Part shown: positions 13,689 to 26,150 of the stretch, piece by piece
Layout of the letters: each line of letters opens with the position of its first letter
How positions within the stretch are numbered: position 1 is the first letter of the stretch
Assembly: GCA_024305405.1 (NCBI GenBank)
Contig: JAKNDB010000107.1
Span: 186,001-250,000 of the forward strand
Direction of reading: 5' to 3'
Length of the DNA: 64,000 nucleotides
Origin: Dirofilaria immitis
Taxonomy: Eukaryota > Nematoda > Chromadorea > Rhabditida > Onchocercidae
Notes under the pieces: model-generated
The model's database searches: none
What the model was told of the DNA's origin: nothing
Seen by the model: only the letters and a program-made list of their open reading frames with translations
Made by a program: the position numbers and the translations under genes

Positions 13689-16600
13689 TTATATTAGCAA
13701 GAAGAAGGTAGCCGAAATAATTTAAATATTACTATATTTATATTTATTTGTTTTATACTGATATTTGCAATTTTTAAATTAAACTAAATTTTGCTGATAA
13801 TTTTAACTCTTTAGTAATTTCTACCAAAATTCAGCATATATCTTTAATAGTTCAACTTTTATGATTTATTATTATGTATATATTTCAATGTTTATTTCAG
13901 ATAAAAGTTGAGCATTTTAATTAAAGAGCATTTTTCTGATGCTTATTTATATTCAAATGCATTCTTTAATTTATTTATAAAATAATCTTTAAAAGGCTTT
14001 TTCTTTTAAAAATGATTTTCCTATTCAATTATGATATAATAACAAAATATGTTTATATAAGAAATAAGTTTGTTTATTTATTTCTTTTTTTTGTAAATTA
14101 ATCAATAACTTAACATAAATGCCTTTAAGGTTCCATATCTTATGAAATGGATAATTTTGAAAAATTTTTTTATATACTTAAAATATTAGTTATTAGCTTG
14201 AATATTGAACCTTTCAATAAAAAAATATATTCAAAAGTAGATAAATTATTAAATAAGCCAACAACGAATTGACCTTTGCTATTGACAATTTCTTTCTATC
14301 ACTTAAATTATAAACTTCTGATTGATTGATGATGGAATTTCGCAGTACAATTGATTTCTGAAATACGGAAATAGCCGATGATGGAGGATTTTATGAAAGA
14401 CCATTTATTTCATTGATTGTCCATTGTCATCTTTGTCATCATTTTCGCCTTCAACTATAAGGATTTGTCCTACTTCTATCTAATTTTCCGTTTTCCAATT
14501 TGTTATGCATTTTCGAATTTTAACATTAAGCAGAAAAGCATAAAATGTATTTATAAATTTCAACTAAAATTTTCTTTAAGCCATTTCCAAATAATTTATT
14601 AGTTCCCTCATTGAGAATAATATATATGTAAATAATCAACAATCAATTATTATTTATTATTATTCATTTTGCCTACATATTTATGTAGTGATGCTAAAAT
14701 TTCGGAGATTATTTTATTTTCTTTACAAAGTCTTCTTTCCTCTCCTTTTATTCTTTTTTTTCTTCCTCTTTTGATCGTTTGATTATGGGAAAAAGGAATA
14801 GATCTTGCAAATGCCTCATTAACATCATATAACCTTTGAAGTTCGTTTTTTTTCTCTTCTGTCTTAAAAAAAAAAAAGAGGAAAACTTTTATTAACTTTG
14901 CCGAAATTATTGCCTATTTTCTTGGATTTTTTCGAGAAAAGAAAAAGATGCAAGAAAAATGAAAATTTATTGCTAATAAAATTAGTTTAGTTTTATTATT
15001 ATTGCTATGTTGAAATTTATTTTGTTACTAATTGAATCTTAAAGATTGATAATAAAACAATTATCAGTATTTTTAAAATCATATGATAATTCGAGAAAAA
15101 CATCGTTTTACATCTTTGTCATATAAAGTTCATTTAATATTTAATCGCTCCCTTCTGATGTCAATATGTTTGTTTTTTTTTTTCACTTTGGCTTCTATTT
15201 ATAATTTCTATTTTCCAGTTACAATTAAATAATGTCAAAGTTGAGAAAATAATTACAAATGGATGACCTTTGTAACAGATTCAAAAAGAATCCAATCTAA
15301 ATTTATCCAATTAAAAGCCATTCATCTAATGTCGAAGAGTTTTTGGAAGGATAAATATTTCTTCATGAAAGGAATATAAAGCTTATTACAAAGATAAAGT
15401 ATTTGGACTATCATAATATCAAGTAATGTTTTAAAGTTGAAAATTAATCAAAAGGAAATATCAATTAAGTAATATGACCAGTTAGTTATTGCCATCTGTT
15501 TATATTTATATTTAAAAAATTCAAATAAAATTTTTTTCAAAAGCCTAAAATTATCAGCAAAAGCAATCGTGCATATCATAAAACATAATCAGAAGAACTA
15601 TTTTGTCCATATGTATTGATAAAAATGATATTTATCTAACGAATATTATTTGTATGAGTCGACTTATAAATTTAAATTAACTCTGATTAGATGGTAGTTT
15701 AGAATACAAAAAAGATGAAAGAGACGACAAAGAAAGATGAAAATGATGAAGCAGAAATTTCAAATTAATCGATAATAATTTCGATCATTTAATCAGAAGG
15801 CAAATGTATTCATCATATGTGTTGTTAGGTAATTGCTGAATTAACCTTTCCTTCATTTTAACACATTTAAATTTCTATCCTTCATTACAATTCATAGCTT
15901 CTATTTTCTTTTCCAGTTAGAATCAAATAATGTCAAAGTTGAGAGCATAATTACAATTGGATGACCTTTGTAACGGTGATGAAAGAATGAATACGAGAAA
16001 TGAATATATCCTTCATATTTGTTATCAATTTCACGAGAGCTATTTCAAGGTAATTTCAGATAATTTCATTTATTTAAAAATTACTGATAATAAAGTAACA
16101 AGAAATTACTGATAATAAAACTAGTTCAATTCAATGATACAGTATTATTATCTTATTTGAATCATAAGCTACTGTTAATTTTCAAAACAGTTAATTTACT
16201 TATTATGTGTAATTGTAAACTTTCTCATATTATAGGATAGATTATTATCGGATGTAAAAGTTAGGTATAACACGTTAGATAGATATGTTTAAGTGATAAA
16301 CTTATTGAAAGAAAAGAAGGAATTAAAGGTGTCGAATATCTTCTTAAGATTTTCTAAGATAGAATTACTATACTTGGAAAACTATAAAGAAAGAGAAAGT
16401 ATCCATCAACTTATCACTTTTTCTTATGATTCAAACACTTCCAATAATATTATGTTTATCAGATGTCAAAATGGATTATCAAATATTATAACTTTAGTTA
16501 GATATCACGTAATGAGCCATTTAATCTGATATTATAATTGTCATCATCTCTATAATTAGAATTGTAAAATAAAAAAAATCTCACTTCATAATACATCTTA

Positions 16601-16800
16601 ATTTTATATTCACATTTCATAAAATCATATATTGATTAATTCTTCTAAGAATCCAATTATCATTCTGATGATAAGATGTATTAATAATTCTATTATTCGA
16701 GCACTGAAGCATTATATGATTTAAGATGTAATTTTTCCAAAAAAAAAAAAATTATGCTAAATTTTAGAAAACATTCAATAAATTATATTGTTGTAAATGG
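13689..16800. other. intergenic or 5' flank, two dispersed repeats
   Basis: AT-rich DNA with no supported exon. Two similar ~70-bp segments at about 15206-15276 and 15900-15977 share TTTTCCAGTTA, AATAATGTCAAAGTTGAGA and GGATGACCTTTGTAAC in the same orientation, 700 bp apart. They look like copies of a short dispersed repeat. A 78-codon plus-strand frame at 16293-16529 lacks splice partners and is not called. Confidence 0.5.
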
Positions 16801-19800
16801 ATGGCAATAAAAGGATGTCTGAATGGAGATGATCAGATTTCCAATAGTTCTGCATCTGGAAGTACGGAAAGCGTAGAAACAACCGGTCAATTAGGCGAAT
16901 TGATCGAATTCGTCAATCCAATACCTGTCTGTTATAACTATGATGATGACATAACTATTCGATTTGAATTGTAAGTAATTTATAAAACTTCCGTTGAAAA
17001 GGAATAATGCAAATTTTAATCATTAATAATTTTATTTCTTGAAAAACACATATTCATCATATTGATCGGATTCTTGAATGTGATCTTATGGTTTGGAAAG
17101 TTTCATAAAATATATCTGATCTTTTTAAGCTTCAAAATATATTAGAAATAGGGCAGTTAATTATTGCTAATTAGATGTAATAATAATGAATTTATGGGAA
17201 GATTTAAAGCATGCAAAAGTTTGCTTCCTAAAAGTGTAATAGTTCTATAAAGAAATTCAATTATAGAACTATCAGACGAAACAGATATGAAAAAGTTAGT
17301 TGTTTCACTTTCTGTCAACTTCATGAAAAAGTGACATATCGAGAATAATGTTTAAGAATAATCTATCGTAGTATAATAGGTGATATTTGAAATGATTCAC
17401 TAAAAGATTTTTAAAATTATATTCTGAGAGATAGTCGATTATAGTGATGGTAGTTGTCTAGTAGTATCAATGATGAACAAACTTTCTAGTTATCCGGGTC
17501 AATTCGGGTCAAACTTCATCTTGCAATATTTACGGCCTTATTTTTTCATTCTCTACTAAATTGCTTTATTTGCTTTCAATCATCCTAACTTTTTCCGATT
17601 CTGCTGCAAATCTAAACTGTGCGAACTTTCTAAAAATCTAAACACTGAATTGAAATGATATCAGAAATTACGGGATGAAATGATAAAGGTATATGTGATA
17701 TATATGAAACAGAAATTTACGAATATTCTATAAATAAATAGCTAGATGAATCATATCGATGTATGATTTTGTAATCTCATTAATGAACTTCTAAATCTTA
17801 TTGATGAATTTATATTTTTAACATAAATGTTTTATGATTCATCGGTAAATTTTGCGTATATAAGTTAATATCTTCCAAGGATGATTGTTTGGTTCGTTAA
17901 TTCGATTATTTATTGCTTCTTTAAACTATCAGAAATGATGCAAAATGATTTTATTCTATTCAGTATTTCTTTTCTTATGATACTATTACTGTAAAAGATA
18001 AAAGCTCAGCAAATAAAGATTAACTTCTTAAAATCATTTTTATAATCGTAACAGATTATCAATGATTTTATTTCAATTTATATACCTCTCTTGTTTACTA
18101 ACAGTATGATATACTGATTATTATTATTATTATTATCATTATGAGGGAAGTTATATATCTCATATCTAATCTCTTTTATATCACTAGCCAATAATAATCA
18201 CTATTTAGAATATTCTACTCTCTTTTATATCACTAGCCAATAATAATCACTATTTAGAATATTCTACTCTCTTTTATATCACTAGCCAATAATAATCACT
18301 ATTTAGAATATTCTAATCTCTTTTATATCACTAGCCAATAATAATCACTATTTAGAATATTCTAATCTCTTTTATATCACTAGCCAATAATAATCACTAT
18401 TTAGAATATAATTAAGATCCGAACTCTTTGTAAATGATTGGAGGAAAAGATTTCATAAAAATTAGTTTGTACAAAAGGTTGTCCAAATAAAAATATAAAT
18501 AAAATAAAAAAATTTATTTATAAATTGAATGATTAAAAAGGAAACTATGCTGCAAGAATATTTCTAAATATTTATTAAAATATAACCAATGATGATATGA
18601 ATATTTCTTTGAATTAACTCATAGTATCATAATGCAACAAGGTAATGATATCTGATATCATTTATATAACATTAGATAAATAGCTCATCTCTAATCACTA
18701 CTCTCGTCTCTAAATTTCTTCTTTTTTTTTCGCATTTCTTTTGGCCAAGATTCAATGGGAAATTTCTTTTGGCCAAGACATCAATGAGAAAGGATTTTAT
18801 TTTTTTAAACTTATTAAATTGATTTAACAAATATTGTAAAAGTTTCATTCAAAAAATTTTTGCTTTCATTTCATTTAATCTTTGTTGCATTTGTATCAAA
18901 TAAGGTAGTAATATTTAATTAAAGAAGATTTTTAGCAATCTTAATTGATCTCGATGAACATTTTATTCTATATGCAACCATAGTATGTTGCAACAAATTA
19001 TCATATGATTAAATTGATGATAGTAGTAAGAGAAGTAATGATAATAGAGAAGACAATAAATCATGATAATATTATTCGTCTTCATTTAGTAGTATTCTTT
19101 AATTATAGATCATAGGAAGAGAATTTCTGAAATTTTAGGATTCACTAAATTCTCTAAATAGTAGCCAAGTATTGGAGAATATATTTTACGTGACCATTTC
19201 ATTTGATTTCTTATTTGTTCGCTTACATTGATCATCGTAGAAAGATACATAGAATAAAAAGTAAATCCTTCAAACCATTTTGAATTGTTTATATTTTTAT
19301 AAATAATATTTTATATTTCTGAAATGGCTTTTTGTTATATGCTTAAATAAATATTATATATTCTATTTTTTTTCTCGTTATTATTGTTTATTTTAATATC
19401 ATTTTGTGTCGAATAGTTCATATTCATATCTTCTGTTAAAGGATAATTTGTGATATCAAAAAAAAACATATTAATCAGTTCAGTTATTTAATCAGTTTGT
19501 TTGTATTACGTTAATTTGAACTTCTCCTGCTTTCTGATTCCTTTCTATAGAAGTATTCATAGCAGCATTCTTATTCTCCAACAAATGACCTTTTCTTTTA
19601 TGCCACATTTCTTCGAGAATCTTTGAATCATATTGCTGGAAAAAATTATACTATAATATGTGATTACTAACTAGTACAATTTATATATAATGCATCAAAT
19701 TGTTATTATTAGCAGAATAGTAGTAAAATTAATTTATGTGAATTTTTCATATGAAATTTTTATAAGATGAAGATGATTGATCCATGATCTGTTAGAAAGC

Positions 19801-21981
19801 ATATATTCAGAATAATCATTTCATATTGCTTCCGTTTTTGTAGATTCTGCACTGATAAATCAATATCACCATCAACTGGTTCAGACTCTAGAAGAAATTC
19901 GGATACTTTCATACGTTTTCGTAGCTCTGGTGAAGTTTTATTCTGGGATTCGATTGATTCTTTTGAGTGTGAGCTGAATGCAGTGATACATCGAGGACGA
20001 TTATCAGAAGAAGAAGATGGGAGAATTCGAGATGGATCACCCGGCAGATTTACAGGTATTTCATTTTCATTACTTATTCTCGAATCATTTTTATTTGTTC
20101 ATTAGATTTTCAGGGTATTGCTTTATCAATATTTCCAAAGTAAGAAAAGTAAATAAATAAGATCCGTTCATTTCTATTTTTTTTAGGGAAATAATACCTT
20201 CAGTTTGATCAATCAATAATCAATTATTTTAAATTGCTATTTTCAGCTTTTTTTAAAAAAAAACATTTAGTGATATCGGAACGATTACTAATCAATCATA
20301 TCTTTTCTAAAAACAAATTCATATGGAAATTGCCATTTCACAATTGGAAAAACGAGGTAAAATGAAATATACTGATCTAGAAGTTTATCTCGCTATTTAT
20401 AGGTTAGCATTTTACAATATATAATAATTATTGGATTACTGTATCATTAAGACTAATTTTACTCATTCATCTGAGTTACACAGTAACTTTACTAATCCTT
20501 CTCCAAATCATTTTTATAATCGATAGATAAAGAAGAGTTTCAAAATGAATTCTATCCTAAAATGCTCACATAATTTTTAGAAAAATTTAAAAACGACAGT
20601 ATCATTGTTTATCGATCTCCAAAAAGTTAGAAATCACTTCAACAAGTTTGCATAAATTTCCGGAAATTGTTATATCATATGAAAAGTTATTATGTGGTAT
20701 TGAGGACAGGTAAACAATTTTTTTTTTTATTTTCTTTTAACTTATTCGCATTTAGTCTTTTATTCTATCAATTTTTATATATGTACTAAACTCTTCGAAT
20801 GATCAAAATCAAATATAAATATTTCTGTTCACATCTTTTGCTGAGAATTATTTGTGGCTTTGCTTCATTAATATTAAATCTTAGATTTCGATAGTTTGCT
20901 CAAATAGCTTAGCATAATAATTGATGCATCGGAATCTTTTAAATAGGAATTCAGAATTCAGATCCAAACGAATAGTTCATGCAATGAAGCAAATATATAT
21001 GTAAAGAGAAATTAAATAATAATATTTAGGATTATTTATTTTATCCTTCGAAATGCAGCAAATGGTAATATCATTGGTGAAACAGATGTCTTCTATTCAA
21101 ATTTAGTTTCTGATGGTAAGGTGAATTTAAAGGTTAGTCTATGATAACGAATGAGAAATGTTTGAAATTTATTTTTATATTTAAAAGAAGGTTCAGTTTT
21201 TTAAATTTTTGTAATCTAAAGATTTGTTTAAATTTTTACTAACAAAATATCTTCCAAAGAATAATAGCAATGAAGGCATATATCATTCACTCTCTCGGCT
21301 ACTAATACTTTTCGTTGTTTTTAATAAGATTTAACATAATGATAATATCAATATGATCACTACAGAATCTTTCATACAAATGACGAAGATATTTTAAGAA
21401 GAAATAATTTGAAATGTTTGTTAGTAGTATGAAATAGTGAAGATGATTGAACTAAGAAGAAATTTTTATCAAATTAAAGCGAAGAGAAAACTTTTATCAC
21501 TGATTAATCTTGTCTATGTCACTTTGATCATTTTTATCATTCATTCCTCTTTTTTGCAACCATTTCTCATTTTTTTCTTCAATATATGATCACTTTAAAC
21601 TCTTGAAGCATATATTTTGTGTACACGTACGTACGTAAGGTATCATGAATTAAGAGCAAAGATGAAATATGAATTTCGTGAATTGAATCAATATCAGGCT
21701 TTTTCCATGTATTTACAGCTACGATCTCATGACATCAATATCAATTCATTATTTGGTGTATCAAAGTTCTCACTTCGTTCAATTGGCGTATTACATATCA
21801 ACTTTTACATGGATAACAATGTCATGAATTGTTTCTCACGTAATGGTACTGTAGATAGACGCCGCCGATCTTCGATGGAACATTCATCGTCATTGATTTC
21901 TGCTGGAGATCGATGTCAACATTTAGTTCAGGACGAATTCAAATTTTCTCGATCCACCAATAACGTTATATTGGCTAGCGG
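16801..21981 (+). CDS. multi-exon protein of unknown family (C-terminus unresolved)
   Basis: I do not recognise this protein. Exons fit in phase as 16801-16970, 19844-20055, 20247-20356 (weaker), 20600-20709, 21030-21132 and about 21660-21981. Exon 1 opens with MAIKGCLNGDD and ends IRFEL; exon 2 is acidic and Ser-rich (STGSDSRRNSDTF, LSEEEDGRIRDGSPGRF); exons 4-5 give EIVISYEKLLCGIEDR then IIYFILRNAANGNIIGETDV, a beta-strand-rich pattern recalling C2-type folds without a diagnostic motif. The last exon holds MKYEFRELNQYQ, a basic RRRR cluster and a Ser-rich stretch. Its acceptor is uncertain: AAAG before ATG keeps phase but lacks a pyrimidine tract, and an alternative donor at 21116 exists upstream. 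After 21981 (GG|GTAATT) a strong acceptor ends at 22294, but the following frame matching phase stops almost at once. Exons 1, 2, 4, 5 are the most secure. Confidence 0.6.
16971..19843 (+). other. large first intron of the unknown gene
   Basis: The 2.9-kb gap between GAATT|GTAAGT at 16970 and TTTTTGTAG|A at 19843 contains no further frame-compatible exon that I could find. It carries the 49-bp tandem array at 18170-18406. Introns elsewhere in the window are mostly below 1 kb, so this one is unusually long. Confidence 0.5.
18170..18406. repeat. 49-bp tandem repeat, five copies
   Basis: The block TCACTAGCCAATAATAATCA recurs at 18181, 18230, 18279, 18328 and 18377, an exact 49-bp period. Copies are almost identical; the main variation is ATTCTACTC versus ATTCTAATC at the junctions. 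The array sits inside the long first intron of the flanking gene and includes a CCAAT pentamer in every unit. Confidence 0.95.
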
Positions 21982-24900
21982 GTAATTGTAAAAAAAAGCT
22001 TCATGATTTAAGCTCAATTTTTGAGAATTTTAGTCTTCAGATCTTTTTAGTATGATTGAATGAATTTTTAAAATTTACGATATATCAGTTTTAGTTAGTA
22101 AGATTTAATGATGAGTTGTAAAATTTTTCACAAAATGATAAATTAGAAATAATTAATTTGAAAATTTAATTTCCACTTGAATACTTTTGATATAGAGATG
22201 TTCTAGAAGATTGTTTAAATTTTATCAGAATTTATCACAAAATTTCAATAATTGAACCAATTATTTTTTTTAGCTTAAATATTTTAATTTGCAGTCGAAC
22301 CTAAGCATATTTGGTATCGTTACTTGCACCAACAATTGAGGTACAACTACGACACCAGTCAATTCGACCTGTTGAACCATTAATTGATAATAATTTTTAT
22401 AAATATACCTCAAGCAATCCTTAAAAATAGATAAAAAAAAATAGTGCAAGAAAATCATCAACAATTATTAAAAAGTCGCAATGATATTCCACAATCAACG
22501 CAATGTCGATCATTGAAGAATTTGCGTTTGTTTTTTTTTTTGTCGCTAAATAACGTATAAGCAAATGTCGCAGATTGATGTAAAAGATAAAAATAATGAT
22601 TAGAATACGAAAAGTGGTACTTATTTCAAATTATCATGAATAGCTGAATATTTATTCTTATGTTGTTATAATATCAAGATGTCTAAGCGTAGCCAAATTA
22701 TGTTTGTTCGTCCTAGGCCATTTCCTTCATTATTTCAAATATTAGCACTACCTTATTAGCTATCACTATGACGAAAAGAATTATGTCTTATTAGATTATT
22801 TTTTTTTTTTTGCTCGTTGTTCAATAAATCATATCATTTGTCGATTGTGTGAGTGTCTAAATCTATGATAATATCTGGCATCCATCAAATAAGCTCAAGT
22901 TTACCATTGATTTTATCTTCGATCAAGATCATTGGATTATCTAAGATGCTTATTTCATACGATGGATTACGATAAATGAAAACAAATTTTGCATATTAAA
23001 AACTTCTGGCGATATACAATACACTCATTAAACAGAGTTTACCTTTCTACCAGAGATTATGTAACAGTAAGCAATAACAGCAAGTTTTAAGTAGAGATTA
23101 TTTTCCCGGTTTGTGATAAATATATAAAAACTAATAGATATGATTGTCAATTGTCATTCAGAATAACATAGATTTTTGGCGTTGTTTTTACAATTATTCA
23201 TGTAAGGTTGGACATTTTAAGAAATTAAATTTTTCGAAGTTTTCTCATTGTTGCAACAAGAAGTTTCTGAAGCGATCAATAAAGTAAATACGATCAAAAT
23301 TGCTAAAAGAATCTGAATCATTCCTAATCTAATATTTATCAAATTGGGGAAAAATTATTGCAAAAGTTTTTGACGCTTTATGCTTTATTCATAAATGCAA
23401 TCCACAAGCTAATCCACAAATATCGTTATTTATCGGCAATTCAAAAGATTATTGCTCAATTAAAGTAATTTGCAGTTTTGAGACTTTAAAATTATTAAAA
23501 ATTTCAGAGAATTATTTTAGAAGAAATATGATGAAAAGAAGAACGAATATTTACAAATAAATATTCGATGCAATCTTTAAGATTCAAACAGTCGAATAAA
23601 TTTCAGTAGTGATAGTATTCTATAATTAGCGTACAATATTGGAATGAATGATTCCAGGATAAACTTAATAGATTTTGCTTAACGAATATACGGTATATAA
23701 GCAAACTAAATTGTACTGCGATAAATTAAGAAAAGATTAAATGAAAAATTGATGAAATTTGCCTTCTTCAATTCAATGTCATAATTCTACTTCTGCTTTC
23801 GATTATCAAAATAAATGATAAGTAATTTTGTCAAATAAGTAATTTTGTCTTTTCCAATTTAATTTAGAAATCCTATAAGTGAAATTTTTAAAAATAAAAG
23901 TTTATTTTGTTAATGATAAGCTTATCTAGAAGAATTCATTATTGTTATTTCCTTCTTCTGTTGCAACAATTCAATCAGATAAAATATTGAAATTGAATAA
24001 ATATATGTTGATGATGTTTAATCATATTAATATAAGCATAACAACATTTGATAAATCTCTTCTAATTGATGCACTCATTTGTTGGATTTATTAGTTCATT
24101 GCACTTAACTCTTTATTGAATTTTTTTTTATCAAGCTTTTATCGTTTGTTAATTTTATATCTATTATCAGATAAATTGCTAAATATTTCTTTTTAATTTC
24201 TATTTACTTTTCAACTTCAATATCTTCTTGTTCATTATAATTTTCAAATTGAATAAATGAGATTTGGTTATATATCTTTAAATTAAACTCAATTTTAATT
24301 AAATTTAAAAATCCATTATTGTTGATTTCGATGAATATCGTCAACAGCTTTTTGTATCGAGAATTGAAATCATAGAATGAAACCGTAGATATGTATTACT
24401 TATTTTGGGAGTTGCTTTTTTCATTCAAAGTATGGAAAATAAACCTCACTCCTAAAATGATCGAAAATGTATTAGTCAAACGAATTTAAGGCTTACTAAA
24501 TAATTATCGGAGAAATTACGCTAACATCACTATCATGATCTACTCTCTGATTTTAATTATTTTTCTCACTTTCGATTCTATACTTCCTCAGGAAACGATC
24601 GAATGATCAAGCAATAAAGCAAAGTGATATTATGATATATCATCGATAGTAATCGTTTCGATGTAATGAAAAAAAAAAAAAACAAATAGAAGCAAAAATT
24701 AGAAACCTCATTAAATATTCGAGAATAAAAGAGCAATAAGTGACTAGACCATTAATTTTTTTTTTTTTTTAATTTAAATATTCGTTTTTGCAATTATATT
24801 CAGTGCTAGTCAAAATTACTAATGAATTTTGACTCTTAAACACAATTTCTCAGTGATTTCATAGATTTAATAATGTCTTTTGAATTTGTCATTAGAAATG

Positions 24901-26150
24901 TAGGAATTTTCTCGAACTAAGATATGAAACTTTTAATAAATTTTGATGATGATGAATATATTCTTTTTGATGTGACTTTAAAAACTATTAATCTTGTTGT
25001 GATAAATTCTATAAATATTTTAGGCTTTTTAGGCATATATTGCAAATCCTATAACATATTCTCAAAACACTATTAAAAAAATGCACCAGAATGTTTTCTT
25101 CATAATATAGCGTCTTTAGGATTCAATCACAGAAATGAAAAATTTTCAACTAATTTCTTCATGGAATTTTTGCCTCCTTTTCTAATGCATTTGCAACTTT
25201 GTTGTCACAGATCTGGAAAAATCTCTCTTCAAATTCCCTATGAATGATTTAATTTGAAAATATCTTAATGGGAGAAAGTATTATTAGCCAAAAACAAAGT
25301 TCAAGATAGTTTTATTTAAAAAAACCGCTTGCTGCAAATGCACTGATTATTAGAAGTTATAAAAAGAATGAGTTTGCTTTTTATAATCCCCTATGCAAAA
25401 TCTCGAACAGTTCTTTTAACAATTAATAACTACGAATGGTTCTTTATTCTTCCTCATATTACCTTGTTAATCGTATGATTGTTATCATCTGATTAATGAT
25501 TGGGGAATGTTGATAATGGAGTAATGGAAAATAAACACTTGAATATATTATAAAGGCACACCTTTTAAAAATATTATTTGTCTGATAGTGAATAAAATAA
25601 GAAGACTTACACTTAAGGCTTCCAAGATTTCATTAAACTTCAGTGAATTGATTACAATTTTGTTGATTTGGAACAATTTGCGAGATCATAATAATTCAAA
25701 AAAATCAAATTTAATTTAGTGCAAAAATTTAAAAACAAATTTCAAGGCAGTTTATTAAAGAAAGAGGAAAGAAACCAAACAAAGTTTTCACAGCTGATAT
25801 TATTACATCAAATGATCGATTTTTGCAAGTTTAAAATATGTTTGATATTCAAAAAGTTTGGTAGTCTACTGAAACTACTTTAGTAAATAGTCAAAAGGCA
25901 ACGGAAAAAGGTTTTTTTTCCAAATAGAAAGGCTTCTGAAGCCGAATTAATAAATATGCTGAAATGCCATTTTTATAGTGAAATTTTAATCTCTATTCAT
26001 TATCAAATAAATTAAAATATCATTTTGCTTAAGTAACAAAACATAAATAATATTTTAAAATAAGAAATAAATGATCAGCTCATTTCCTACTTTAAAATAA
26101 TCAAAAATGCATACATTTTGAGAAAGTAAGAAAAATCATTTAAAAAAAAC
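21982..26150. other. intergenic, possible 3' end of the upstream gene
   Basis: A strong acceptor (AATTTGCAG) at 22286-22294 is followed by a protein-like frame of about 28 codons (EPKHIWYRYLHQQLRYNYD..) ending in TAA at 22382-22384. Its phase does not match the donor at 21982, so either another small exon is missing or it is chance. The rest is AT-rich with poly-T and poly-A runs and I see no other gene. Confidence 0.45.
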
